Source: a virus. Taken from it: 36,547 bases of DNA. The stretch spans positions 1 through 36,547 of the IMG/VR virus record IMGVR_UViG_3300042691_033510; one strand, given 5' to 3'. Made by a program: the position numbers and the translations under genes. Positions 27,578 to 35,113 of this stretch are shown in pieces. Under the pieces are notes generated by a model. It had not been told where the DNA came from and ran no database searches. It was given only the letters and a program-made list of their open reading frames with translations. Position 1 is the first letter of the stretch, and the number at the start of each line of letters is the position of its first letter.

Positions 27578-27603
27578 ATATATACTTATTATCAGGTATA
27601 TAT
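27578..27603. promoter_or_regulatory. TATA-rich 8-bp inverted repeat upstream of the early unit
   Basis: ATATATAC (27578-27585) and GTATATAT (27596-27603) are perfect inverted arms around a 10-base spacer. TATACT at 27581 could serve as a -10 box for the rightward unit, but no good -35 box lies 16-18 bp upstream, so an activator or non-standard sigma would be needed. An operator function is equally possible. Confidence 0.45.
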
Positions 27604-27682
27604 AGCAGGCTGAGGAGGTGCCTCGCAAAGCATAGATAACACGGGGGAAAACCCAGCGGAACTCTAAAAATAGGAGTTTCGT

Positions 27683-28774
27683 ATGGAGACACAGAAAGAC
27701 AATTTGCCTAGCCCGATATCCTCGGCGGGCTCACCTGCGATAATGGGCGCCCTCACCCCCGCCCAGGTGATTGCCCAAATACACCTAATTCAGTCGTTAA
27801 TGAGCGACGTCATGAAAGACGGCGAACATTACGGGAATATGCCTTTCCAAAAAGAAGGCGAAAAAAAGGTGCTTTTCAAATCCGGCTCAGAAAAGCTCGG
27901 ATTCACGTTTCGTCTCACTCCAAGCTTCGAAATAGACCAGCGTGACTTTCCAAATGGGCACCGCGAGATCCGCGTCGTTACCACGTTGACACATATTCAG
28001 ACCGGAGAGGTCTGGGGCGAAGGGGTTGGGTGCGCCACGACGATGGAGAGCAAATACCGGTATCGCAACTCCGAGCGAAAGTGTCCGCATTGCCTGAAAG
28101 AAACAATCATCAAGGGCAAGGATGAGTACGGCGGTGGCTGGCTATGCTTCGCAAAACGAGGCGGGTGTGGAGCTAAATTCAAAGACGGTGATGCCAGCAT
28201 TGAAAAGCAAGTCCCGGGAAAAGTAGAGCATCCCGACCCAGCCGACTACTACAATACGGTCTTAAAGATAGCCAAAAAGCGGTCGCACGTTGATGCAATG
28301 CTGACCGCCACTGCTGCCAGCGACATATTCACTCAGGACCTTGACGACATGGCCGACCTTCTTGCCGGTCAAGTAATTGACGTTACGCCTAAGGAGCAGC
28401 CTGCCGCAAAGAAGGCCGACACTCAGCGTCAGCAACCTGCGCGTAAAGCCCCTACTCCTGCCGCTGAAGATGTTTCGCAAGAGATCCTGCCAGAGCCGCT
28501 AGCAAACCCCTGGATGCACAAAATCCAATGCTCTCAAGGCGTGAGCATACAAGGCAAAGGTCGGTATCTCTTCGAGGCCAGTTATGACTGGATGGTCAAA
28601 TACACAAGTGCCGCACTCCGCAACCGCCTGTCTCCCGAAGATATCGCCAACATCATTGCAGCCCAAGCTCAGCCAGAGCTCAAAGAACCGGCTCGGGCCG
28701 CCGTGATGGGAACTCCGGCAGACGACGAAGATGACGATTACAACGCACGTTTTAGCGAACAGGAGGCAGCATGA
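27683..28774 (+). CDS. Zinc-binding recombination-associated phage protein
   Basis: 363 aa, first gene of the early unit, with TAGGAG upstream of the ATG. The N-terminal domain has MKDGEHYGNMP, KKVLFKSGSEKLGFTFRLTP, NGHREIRVVTTLTHIQTGEV and MESKYRYR, a signature I recall from a widespread phage family next to recombination and replication genes. A zinc site is likely at CPHC (134-137) with Cys155 and Cys162. A Pro/Ala-rich linker precedes a C-terminal domain of unknown type, ending in an acidic DDEDDDY tail like those of ssDNA-binding proteins. Exact biochemical role is unknown. Confidence 0.65.
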   Translation: METQKDNLPSPISSAGSPAIMGALTPAQVIAQIHLIQSLMSDVMKDGEHYGNMPFQKEGEKKVLFKSGSEKLGFTFRLTPSFEIDQRDFPNGHREIRVVTTLTHIQTGEVWGEGVGCATTMESKYRYRNSERKCPHCLKETIIKGKDEYGGGWLCFAKRGGCGAKFKDGDASIEKQVPGKVEHPDPADYYNTVLKIAKKRSHVDAMLTATAASDIFTQDLDDMADLLAGQVIDVTPKEQPAAKKADTQRQQPARKAPTPAAEDVSQEILPEPLANPWMHKIQCSQGVSIQGKGRYLFEASYDWMVKYTSAALRNRLSPEDIANIIAAQAQPELKEPARAAVMGTPADDEDDDYNARFSEQEAA

Positions 28775-29301
28775 GCTTGTACGAATTAGCCGCAGAATTG
28801 CGGGAAGTAGAAGAGTTGATTGAAGCGGCAGAGGCAGAGGGGGCGCAAGCCGCCCCTGCCCTTCTGTCCGAAACCATCGATTGTATCGAGATGGATATTG
28901 CGGCCAAAGTAGATTCCGTCGTGCGCTACATTGAGAACGAAGGTGCCCGCGAAGCTGCCCTTGCAGAAGAGATCAAGACCCTCCAGGCCAAGAAGAAAAC
29001 GGCGGAAAAGCGTCAGCAATGGCTGCGTGAGTACCTGCGTGACTTCTTGCTGAATACCGGTCGGGACAAGTTCGAGACGCGGATTCGCAAAGTGTCGCTC
29101 AAGAAGCCGGTGAAGAGTTTAAACGTCGACCTCTCCAAGCTCTCGGAGTGGGACGAGAAGCTTTATGCCACGGCGGTCAAGATTGGGGCCGTCGAGGAGA
29201 AACGCGAGGTCAAGAAGACCTTGCTCAAGGCCATGCCGGATTACCTCTCTCTGCCGGGAGTTGAGGAAGTTGAAGGCGAATACAGCATTATCATTCGATA
29301 G
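28771..29301 (+). CDS. Siphovirus Gp157-like protein
   Basis: 176 aa. An N-terminal acidic helix (SLYELAAELREVEELIEAAE) is followed by SVVRYIENEGAREAALAEEI, then LQAKKKTAEKRQQWLREYLR and the beta-rich end KFETRIRKVSLKKPVKSLNV. This is the layout of the Siphovirus Gp157 family, usually found beside single-strand annealing or ssDNA-binding genes. It is ATGA-coupled to the gene before it. The family's molecular role is not well known; a recombination accessory role is inferred. Confidence 0.8.
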   Translation: MSLYELAAELREVEELIEAAEAEGAQAAPALLSETIDCIEMDIAAKVDSVVRYIENEGAREAALAEEIKTLQAKKKTAEKRQQWLREYLRDFLLNTGRDKFETRIRKVSLKKPVKSLNVDLSKLSEWDEKLYATAVKIGAVEEKREVKKTLLKAMPDYLSLPGVEEVEGEYSIIIR

Positions 29302-29311
29302 GACAAACCCG

Positions 29312-30148
29312 ATGAAGAGCAGAGTAATTAAACCTGGTTTCTTTCTGTCCGAAGAGCTGGCGGAGCTCGACGTGCGCGCGCGTCTGCTCTTCATCGGTCT
29401 TTGGTTGGCGGCGGATCGTGAAGGACGGTTTGAGTGGCGACCAAAGAAGTTACGGGCCGAAATCTTCCCGCACGAAGCAATCGACGTCGAACCACTCTTA
29501 ATGTCGCTACATGACGCGAAATTCATCTGCATGTATCGACATGATGGTAAGGTCTACGGATTCTTACCGAATTTCCGAAAGCACCAGAAGATCCACAAAC
29601 ATGAGGCCGCCAGTGTTCTTCCTGCCCCTCCTGACAATGTAGCTACATCTCCCGACATTCCGCTACATGATCAGACAACCTTACCGAGTGTTCAAGGTAC
29701 AGGTACAAGTAAAGGTACAGGTAGAGGTACAGGTAAGAGCACCCCGCCCTCCCCGGTGGATAACTCTCCCGAGACCGTAGCCGTGGAATCTGAACCGGCG
29801 TTTGAAGCTCCGCTAACCTTCCCTGAAGGCGTCGATGACGAGGAGTGCCGCATCGCTTGGGACGAGTGGGTTGCTCACCGTCGCCACATGAGAAAGCCCT
29901 ATCGAGGACGAGCCGAGGAGCAGAAGGCGCTGAGCGTCGCCGGGAGATTCGGCCGTGAAGCCTTTCTCTGGGCGGTCAAACACTCCTTACCACCAAACAG
30001 TTATCAAGGGCTCTTCCCCGAAAAGTATCGGCCTGAAGGCCGAACACAAACCCCTTTCAAATCCGCCGCCGAGCGCAGGCTGGAGAGCCGCACGGCAGCA
30101 TTCGATGAGTTTGAGCGCAATGTTGAGAAAAAGCGAGGTGTAAAATGA
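29312..30148 (+). CDS. Phage replication initiator (winged-helix)
   Basis: 278 aa from the ATG at 29312. An earlier in-frame ATG lies inside the Gp157 gene. The N-terminal domain FFLSEELAELDVRARLLFIG, then DREGRFEWRPKKLRAEIFP, is typical of phage replisome-organiser/DnaD-like initiators that bind origin DNA. A linker encoded by GGTACA hexamers (QGTGTSKGTGRGTGK, residues 128-142) joins a C-terminal domain with EECRIAWDEWVAHRRHMRKP and YRGRAEEQKALSVAGRFG. As in lambda O, the origin may lie within the gene. Confidence 0.75.
   Translation: MKSRVIKPGFFLSEELAELDVRARLLFIGLWLAADREGRFEWRPKKLRAEIFPHEAIDVEPLLMSLHDAKFICMYRHDGKVYGFLPNFRKHQKIHKHEAASVLPAPPDNVATSPDIPLHDQTTLPSVQGTGTSKGTGRGTGKSTPPSPVDNSPETVAVESEPAFEAPLTFPEGVDDEECRIAWDEWVAHRRHMRKPYRGRAEEQKALSVAGRFGREAFLWAVKHSLPPNSYQGLFPEKYRPEGRTQTPFKSAAERRLESRTAAFDEFERNVEKKRGVK
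29696..29737 (+). repeat. Seven tandem hexamers GGTA(C/G/A)A in the initiator gene
   Basis: Units start at 29696, 29702, 29708 (degenerate), 29714, 29720, 29726 and 29732, exact 6-bp period. They lie in the linker between the two domains of the initiator. Nearby are a 12-bp palindrome ATGTAGCTACAT (29637-29648) and CGCTACATGA at both 29505 and 29661. Iteron-like arrays inside initiator genes often mark phage origins. Confidence 0.6.
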
Positions 30149-30477
30149 TGACCACAAAAGAGTCGAAAATTATTTGCGATCTCTGCTTTGCCGAGTCGCT
30201 GAAAGAGCCTACTGCTGCCGACTACGAGAGCTTTTACGGTCTGCTGCGAGATTACTCGCTCGAAGAGGCAGAGCAGGCGTTTTATCGCTGCAAGCGCGAG
30301 AATGCGATTGTTAGGTCAACTGACATCCTGAAGTCGATTCACAATTTCCGGAAGGCGCTACAGAGCAGCAATCGGCCAAACATTCCGCCCCCCCTGCCTG
30401 ACGACAAGATCCGGCAGGAGATTGAAATTGCCCGGCGGCGGCACCCAGAATTTTTCCGCGACAAGGAGGCCGCATGA
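30145..30477 (+). CDS. Small replication accessory, possibly helicase-loader-like
   Basis: 110 aa, ATGA-coupled to the initiator. The pattern CDLCFAESLKEPTAADYESF, then YGLLRDYSLEEAEQAFYRC and RSTDILKSIHNFRKALQ resembles the N-terminal helical domain of G39P-type helicase loaders/inhibitors, which sit after the initiator in several siphophages. C-terminal residues are charged with a Pro-rich linker. The similarity is by pattern only and no ATPase domain is present. It likely recruits the host helicase if the assignment is right. Confidence 0.45.
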   Translation: MMTTKESKIICDLCFAESLKEPTAADYESFYGLLRDYSLEEAEQAFYRCKRENAIVRSTDILKSIHNFRKALQSSNRPNIPPPLPDDKIRQEIEIARRRHPEFFRDKEAA

Positions 30478-30734
30478 GGCAGCAATCTGTCCAGTTCCAT
30501 CCGTATATCGACCAGCGCCTGCAGAAAGAAGCTGGTGAGGGGCAACGTGTGTCCCGACGCGTTCAGGAGATTCTAGGTGAGCACTACGTCCGCGACGACA
30601 TCGAGCAGGGGCGCGGCAACACGGAGGACGCGAAGGAGTTTCGTGACTGGTTCCGCATTTGGCAGCGAGAGAACGAACTGCGTGACGCCCGAAGGGCGGA
30701 GCGTTTAGCGAAGGCAAAAGCGCGTGGGAAGTAA
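30474..30734 (+). CDS. Ribbon-helix-helix-like small protein
   Basis: 86 aa. The N-terminal part QSVQFHPYIDQRLQKEAGEG, then RVSRRVQEILGEHYV, has a short strand followed by two helices, the plan of MetJ/Arc-type DNA-binding proteins. The C-terminal half is strongly charged and helical (RENELRDARRAERLAKAKAR). It could be a regulator of the early or late unit. Four-base overlap with the gene before. Confidence in the fold is moderate. Confidence 0.55.
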   Translation: MRQQSVQFHPYIDQRLQKEAGEGQRVSRRVQEILGEHYVRDDIEQGRGNTEDAKEFRDWFRIWQRENELRDARRAERLAKAKARGK

Positions 30735-30927
30735 AATTATTTTGCTCGATGAGCACCGAGATGTGGGCAACGTACCTTTGAAGGTGCGCGACGTAAAGAG
30801 ATTTGAAGTTGTTTGGCCTGAGGAGGCGCTCCCAGAGACAGCGCGGAAGGATTCCCAGTGGTGGGTCCCGGTAACAATCTGGGCGATCTTCTTCGGGGTT
30901 TTAGTTGTGCGGTTCTTTTATCTTTAG
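30724..30927 (+). CDS. C-terminally anchored small membrane protein
   Basis: 67 aa from a GTG at 30724 inside the end of the preceding gene. A soluble 45-residue part with EEALPETARKDSQWWVP is followed by one transmembrane helix (VTIWAIFFGVLVVRFFYL) at the very end. No family is recognised. It lies directly before the secreted transglycosylase, so the two may cooperate at the envelope. Confidence 0.55.
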   Translation: MGSKIILLDEHRDVGNVPLKVRDVKRFEVVWPEEALPETARKDSQWWVPVTIWAIFFGVLVVRFFYL

Positions 30928-30936
30928 GAGGAAAAA

Positions 30937-31461
30937 ATGAAAAAGTTAATTGCTCTGTTTTTAGTATTGGTTTGTTCGGTTGTTATGACTGACGAGTATG
31001 CATCGGCAGCTCGACGTGCAAGTCACGATACGCCCACACTACGCATGATTGAAAAGGAAGGTCGCAGACGCGGAGCATCTCGAAAGTTAATTCGGGCGGT
31101 GAAGACCATCGCTTGCATTGAGTCGAGTTGCGGCGTTAACCCCATTCCAGCTCGCGAGAAATCGCGCACATGGGCAAAACTCGCGCGTAAAGTAACGAGC
31201 AATAAGCAGAGACAAGACGCGCTCATGCACAGTTGGGGCAGCACTCAGCTATCGGGAATCTACACATACCTCGATTACGGCGTGGAGCCTGAGCAGCTCC
31301 TCGATGACGAGGTGAGCATTCCGATCAGCTTTGATAAGGCCGAAAAACTCTTCAGGCAATGTCGCGAATCTACTTACTGCACTTATGCGAAATGGAACGG
31401 AACTGGCGAGAAGGCAAGGCAATATGCCCGAAAAGCTCAGGTCTTAGAAGCGTTTGTCTAA
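30937..31461 (+). CDS. Secreted lytic transglycosylase (SLT-like)
   Basis: 174 aa with AGGAGG before the ATG. A signal peptide (MKKLIALFLVLVCSVVMTDE, then YASA) is followed by an SLT-type domain: VKTIACIESSCGVNPI with catalytic Glu62 in the IES motif, then MHSWGSTQLSGIYTYLDYGV, and CTYAKWNGTGEKARQYARKA, which matches the YNG/arm motifs of these enzymes. It cleaves peptidoglycan to the 1,6-anhydro form. Being exported and in the early unit, it is separate from the GH24 endolysin. It may act in DNA entry, superinfection control or lysogen cell-wall change. Confidence 0.75.
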   Translation: MKKLIALFLVLVCSVVMTDEYASAARRASHDTPTLRMIEKEGRRRGASRKLIRAVKTIACIESSCGVNPIPAREKSRTWAKLARKVTSNKQRQDALMHSWGSTQLSGIYTYLDYGVEPEQLLDDEVSIPISFDKAEKLFRQCRESTYCTYAKWNGTGEKARQYARKAQVLEAFV

Positions 31462-31581
31462 AACAGGACTAATTCTGACGGCCCAGACGTAACTCAACGA
31501 GAGGTATCAGCGATGAAATACACACTTATTAAATTATTAATCTTTGCATTTGGCTCAGCAGTATCGAGCCACGGAGGTAGT
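31462..31581 (+). other. Leader before integrase; attP candidate region
   Basis: About 120 bp, AT-rich at 31525-31545. It contains a hairpin GGCTC/GAGCC (31552-31570) right before the GGAGG of the integrase. A frame from an ATG at 31513 (GAGG upstream) runs in phase into the integrase and encodes a hydrophobic stretch, MKYTLIKLLIFAFGSAVS. I treat it as untranslated leader or a leader peptide. attP sites often lie beside the integrase gene, but no core can be identified without the host site. Confidence 0.35.
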
Positions 31582-32580
31582 ATGTCCACGCAAGGTAATG
31601 CCAGGGGGCTCATCGCGCTCATCCAGCAGTTCAAAGACGAAGAAGTATCGAGTAACGTCCACACCTATAGGGCTAAGGAAACCGACCTGCGGCACTTCGT
31701 GCAGTTTGCTTCTGCGGCTCGCAGGGTCAAACCGTTTCAGCTTAATATTAATGACCTTAACATCGTTACAATCAGAGGTTTCATTCAGAACCGCATCGAT
31801 GTCGGGGAAGCGCCTGCCACAATCAACAGGCGTATCTCTACAGTAAAGCATCTCTGCAACTGGCTCGACCTTGATGTGGAACCCCAGGGCTGGCGAAATC
31901 CGGCGATAAAGGTTCGTAATCTGCCAAAGCAAAAGGTGCATAGTCCCGATGCTCTTACGGCCGAGGAGGCTGAACGTCTCAAGTTCGCGGCGAACCAATA
32001 CGGCACCACCGAATTCATGCAAATGCGCTCGCGCGCCATTGTGGAAACCGTGCTCGCCACCTCGATGCGGCCTGCAGACTTACGTAGGCTGAGGCTGAGG
32101 CACCTTTCCGGCGACCTCACGAAGATCCTCGGCCTGCCGACCAAGTTTCAGCGGGTTCGTAACTACGTGGTGCGCTCGGACCTCCGGATGGTGCTTGAAA
32201 AATGGATCTACGTAAGAGAGTCCGCACTAGTTGACCGAATAGACGGTTACCGCGGGCTTACGAACCAAGAGAAGGAAGAGCTTCCTCTCTTTCTCAGTTT
32301 TCGGGGTTCTAACCTGCGCGAACCCGAATCGTTTCAAATGGCTACCAAAACGATCTACCGCACGTTTGCAGGAGCAAGCGGCATTGCAAAGATTCCGGTC
32401 GCCGCTGGCCGCAAGTGTCGGCACACGTTTGCCCACCAGGTTCTCGACGCGACCAAAGACATCCGACTGGTGTCGCAGTTGCTTGGCCACAGCGATGTCA
32501 GAACCACCATGCGTTACACCGAACGGTCGGACGCGCAAATGGCGGAGCAACTCGAGAAGACAAGACGAAGAAGAGCATAA
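31582..32580 (+). CDS. int: Tyrosine recombinase / integrase
   Basis: 332 aa from the ATG at 31582, with GGAGG upstream. The core-binding domain is residues 1-115 (NVHTYRAKETDLRHFVQFAS). The catalytic domain has Arg163 (TSMRPADL), Lys188 (TKFQR), Arg280, His303 (LLGHSD) and the nucleophile Tyr312 (MRYTE). In the box usually HxxR the sequence is R277-K-C-R280, so the first His is replaced by Arg. It integrates the genome or resolves dimers. It lies among early genes with no repressor nearby, so expression and lysogeny control are unclear. Confidence 0.85.
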   Translation: MSTQGNARGLIALIQQFKDEEVSSNVHTYRAKETDLRHFVQFASAARRVKPFQLNINDLNIVTIRGFIQNRIDVGEAPATINRRISTVKHLCNWLDLDVEPQGWRNPAIKVRNLPKQKVHSPDALTAEEAERLKFAANQYGTTEFMQMRSRAIVETVLATSMRPADLRRLRLRHLSGDLTKILGLPTKFQRVRNYVVRSDLRMVLEKWIYVRESALVDRIDGYRGLTNQEKEELPLFLSFRGSNLREPESFQMATKTIYRTFAGASGIAKIPVAAGRKCRHTFAHQVLDATKDIRLVSQLLGHSDVRTTMRYTERSDAQMAEQLEKTRRRRA

Positions 32581-32597
32581 AAAAAGGCAGCAACCAC

Positions 32598-33503
32598 ATG
32601 ACAAACCAAGAAACAGATTTTACGGCGCTTATTACCTACTCGGTCACAGAGGCCGGACTAGCGGAGATTCAGAAGCGGATGCTTCCGATGGTGGTATCCG
32701 GCATCGATGACGAAGCCGGATACGTCGCCTGCAAAGACGCGCGGAAAGAGTTGGTGTCGTTGCGTCAAGCCGTCGAGAAGCGTCGCAAGGAGCTCAAAGA
32801 GGACTCTCTCAAATTTGGCCGAATGGTCGATGCGGAGGCGAAGAAGATTCGCGAGGCGCTCGAAGCGGTCGAGGAGCACCTGAACAGCCAGCTTAAAATC
32901 GTCGACGACGAGGCGGAGCGGCGGCGCACCGAGAAGGCGCGAAAACTTCAGGACCGGGTGGACCGGCTCGCGAAGTACAACGCGCCAGCAAACCTCGCCG
33001 CCCTGAAGGCAATGTCAGATGAGAACTTTGCCGCCCTCGAGGACCAAGCTCGCGAGATGTGGGAGGCCGCCGAACAGGCAAAGCAGGCCGAGAAGGAACG
33101 GCTTGCCAAGGCCGAAGCGGAGCAAAAGCGCTTGGATGCCGAGAACAAGGCTAAGGAAGACGAAGCTGCAAAGCTCCGAGAGGAGCTGCTTGAGAGCAAG
33201 CGCAAGGAGCTGGAAGCGCAGGCAGAAGAACTGCGGAAGTCTAAGGCTCGGGAAGTTGAGGCCGAGAAGGAACGGCAGGCTGAGGTTGAACGGGTTCGAA
33301 AAGAGGAGGCGGCAAAAATTGCGGATGCCGAGCGCGCTCGAGTGCTGGAGGAGCGTAAACAGTTGGAGGCAAAAGCGGCGGCCGACATTCAGGATCGCAA
33401 GCTGCTGGAGGAAATCAAAGCCCTCTTCCCTACTCTCGACAAGGCATGGGTGGAGATTGCGCGGCTGACGAAGCTGCTCGGTGGTGATGACGTAGAATTT
33501 TAA
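32598..33503 (+). CDS. Long coiled-coil phage protein (DUF1351-like)
   Basis: 301 aa from the ATG at 32598. The start seen further upstream in the same frame lies inside the integrase gene. The N-terminal domain TALITYSVTEAGLAEIQKRM leads to ARKELVSLRQAVEKRRKELK, typical of phage DUF1351/coiled-coil proteins next to recombination genes. Residues 140-260 are almost all Glu, Lys, Ala and Arg in heptads. The C-terminal segment LEEIKALFPTLDKAWVEIAR is conserved-looking. It is probably an elongated dimer, and a role in early DNA metabolism is inferred from neighbours. Confidence 0.65.
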   Translation: MTNQETDFTALITYSVTEAGLAEIQKRMLPMVVSGIDDEAGYVACKDARKELVSLRQAVEKRRKELKEDSLKFGRMVDAEAKKIREALEAVEEHLNSQLKIVDDEAERRRTEKARKLQDRVDRLAKYNAPANLAALKAMSDENFAALEDQAREMWEAAEQAKQAEKERLAKAEAEQKRLDAENKAKEDEAAKLREELLESKRKELEAQAEELRKSKAREVEAEKERQAEVERVRKEEAAKIADAERARVLEERKQLEAKAAADIQDRKLLEEIKALFPTLDKAWVEIARLTKLLGGDDVEF

Positions 33504-33512
33504 GGAGGAAGC

Positions 33513-33719
33513 GTGAAAAGAAGATACTCGTACGAAGAGGCTGTAGACGAAGTGAGAAGCAGAATTGGCTATGGCTGTAGTGCCTCTGCGCTCGCCGAAA
33601 AATGCGGAGTCTCCCAGTCTATGGTCTCTGAAATTCTCAGCGGGAAGAAAACCGCATCTCTGCAAACAATGAAGAAACTTGGCTACGACGTTGTGTTCGT
33701 TCGGAGGAAAAGAGCATGA
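33513..33719 (+). CDS. Small HTH (XRE/Cro-like) DNA-binding protein
   Basis: 68 aa with AGGAGG eight bases before a GTG start. The helix-turn-helix is CSASALAEKCGVSQSMVSEI followed by LSGKKTASLQTMKKLGYDVV, like Cro or XRE regulators. It is the only clear HTH regulator in the early unit, so it is the best candidate to bind the nested dyad at 27445-27510, but it sits 6 kb away and lacks a sensor domain. ATGA overlap with the next gene. Confidence 0.7.
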   Translation: MKRRYSYEEAVDEVRSRIGYGCSASALAEKCGVSQSMVSEILSGKKTASLQTMKKLGYDVVFVRRKRA

Positions 33720-34270
33720 GCCTATATCAATTTCGCCCACTTCCTCAACCGTTCAAGACGAAGTACCGCCCAGGGTCGCCGTTCTTCGCGGAATACACGG
33801 ACACCGAAATCCTGCTTGAGCGCGAGATTCGGCACCTAAACGCGCGCAACGTCGTCCTTCAGGCTGATTGCTTGCCGTCGGAGATTCGACTTGATGGGAC
33901 GTTGAAAGCGAATGCCCGACTGCGCTCCCCTGGGGTGATTCTGTCATTCGATTCGAAGCACGGGCCCCTCTCGTACCCCTGCGACAAGTTCAACAACTGG
34001 CAGTCGAATGTTAGGGCCATCGCGCTGGCACTCGAAGCGCTGCGAAAGGTCGAGCGCTACGGCGTGACGAAGCGCGGCGAGCAGTATCGAGGTTGGGAGC
34101 AGCTTCCCGAACCCGACCCGACCGCCATCATTCTCAAGTACGCACCGCACTCGGCGAACGACATTAAGAACGCCGTGCGAGAGGCGAAAAAGAAGACCCA
34201 CCCGGATGCGGGCGGAACTCACGAGGACTTTATAGCGGTCTGTAATGCGGCTGAGAGCTTAGGATTGTAG
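33716..34270 (+). CDS. J-domain-like (HPD) phage protein
   Basis: 184 aa. The N-terminal two thirds (LLEREIRHLNARNVVLQADC, then NVRAIALALEALRKVERYGV and RGEQYRGWEQL) match a family common in phages of many hosts. The C-terminal part has REAKKKTHPDAGGTHEDFIA, where His162-Pro-Asp is the J-domain motif that stimulates DnaK. A host chaperone interaction for replication or virion assembly is therefore plausible. No start problem; ATGA overlap with HTH gene. Confidence 0.7.
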   Translation: MSLYQFRPLPQPFKTKYRPGSPFFAEYTDTEILLEREIRHLNARNVVLQADCLPSEIRLDGTLKANARLRSPGVILSFDSKHGPLSYPCDKFNNWQSNVRAIALALEALRKVERYGVTKRGEQYRGWEQLPEPDPTAIILKYAPHSANDIKNAVREAKKKTHPDAGGTHEDFIAVCNAAESLGL

Positions 34271-34278
34271 GAGAGAGC

Positions 34279-34932
34279 ATGAAAGAGCGACCGATACTTT
34301 TCAGCGGCCCTATGGTGAGCGCGATTCTCGATAGGACTAAGAGTCAGACTCGTCGGGTGGTAAAGTTCCCCATCAAGTGCCCTGACTCTGGATGCGAATT
34401 AGCAGGGAACGAATTGAATGGCGAACTCCAGCGACACGCCGGGCAGACAAACCGCGTATGCCCTTATGGCGGTCCAGGCGATCGCCTTTGGGTGCGCGAG
34501 ACTTGGCAGCATGCGCCTTCGGATTACTGCTACTGCCCTCAACCGTCGGAACCGACTCCTTGTGACCGTTGGAGCATGGGTATCGGCTGCCGACGCCGAC
34601 TTACAGAGGTTCTTTACCGCGCAGATAGGCACGAGGCACCTAGCTGGAGGCCGTCAATCCACATGCGTCGTGAAGATAGCCGGATTACGCTTGAGATCAC
34701 TGGCGTCCGAATTGACCGCCTTAACAACATCAGCGAACGAGACGCGCAGGCGGAGGGGGCGTGCCGAGAGCTGCGACCCGGATTGTCTGATGAATTTTAT
34801 GGCTACGACAATCATCGCTCCTACAGGAACGGGTTTCACATTTTGTGGGAATCTATCAACGGCGCAGAGTCGTGGGCAGCAAATCCCTGGGTCTGGGTAA
34901 TTGAGTTCAAGAGAGTTAACGATGACCGCTAG
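34279..34932 (+). CDS. ASCH/PUA-like phage protein
   Basis: 217 aa. The start PILFSGPMVSAILDRTKSQT (RR) is the hallmark of a widespread phage family. It is followed by YGGPGDRLWVRETW, SWRPSIHMRREDSRITLEIT, and the C-terminal ESINGAESWAANPWVWVIEF. These fit the ASCH (PUA-superfamily) fold expected to bind nucleic acid. A Cys-rich insertion (residues 83-104, YCYCPQPSEPTPC) may bind zinc. Function in the phage is unknown. GGAGAGAGC lies before the ATG. Confidence 0.75.
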   Translation: MKERPILFSGPMVSAILDRTKSQTRRVVKFPIKCPDSGCELAGNELNGELQRHAGQTNRVCPYGGPGDRLWVRETWQHAPSDYCYCPQPSEPTPCDRWSMGIGCRRRLTEVLYRADRHEAPSWRPSIHMRREDSRITLEITGVRIDRLNNISERDAQAEGACRELRPGLSDEFYGYDNHRSYRNGFHILWESINGAESWAANPWVWVIEFKRVNDDR

Positions 34933-35113
34933 AGACTTCACCGACAACGAGCTGACCGCGATGGTCAAGTATCTGCGATGTCAGGCGATGGCTTACGCGG
35001 GTTTTAATCTTGAGCTTCAGCGCCAATGCCTTTTGAACGTCGCAAAGAGTGTCCAGGCCGAGCTGGATAGCAGGAAGAAAAATCGGAGGCCTGCGCATGT
35101 CCTACGTCGCTGA
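34922..35113 (+). CDS. Small hypothetical protein
   Basis: 63 aa from the ATG at 34922, which overlaps the end of the previous gene by 11 bases. Helical and charged (FTDNELTAMVKYLRCQAMAY, then LLNVAKSVQAELDSRKK), with a basic tail. No known motif. The longer frame from 34901 lies inside the previous gene and lacks support. Confidence 0.55.
   Translation: MTARDFTDNELTAMVKYLRCQAMAYAGFNLELQRQCLLNVAKSVQAELDSRKKNRRPAHVLRR

Larger units (their letters stand above)
27402..27682. other. Divergent early/late control region without a convincing gene
   Basis: About 260 bp between the opposed transcription units, AT-rich compared with its surroundings and full of inverted repeats (listed separately). 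I see no standard sigma70 promoter with correct spacing in either direction, although TATA-rich blocks lie at 27578-27604. Near the right end, AACTC/GAGTT can fold over the TAGGAG ribosome site of the gene at 27683. It could hold the operators, the early promoter and possibly an origin. Confidence 0.6.

Noticed and set aside
27552-27586. Standard sigma70 promoter TTGCCA..TATACT for the early unit
   Set aside because: The spacer is 23 bp, too long for sigma70.
29165-29311. Upstream in-frame extension of the replication initiator
   Set aside because: Lies inside the Gp157-like gene, and the residues are an Arg/Ser-rich shadow. The ATG at 29312 begins the conserved domain.
32415-32597. Upstream extension of the coiled-coil gene
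   Set aside because: It is a shadow of the integrase C terminus. The ATG at 32598 starts after the integrase stop.
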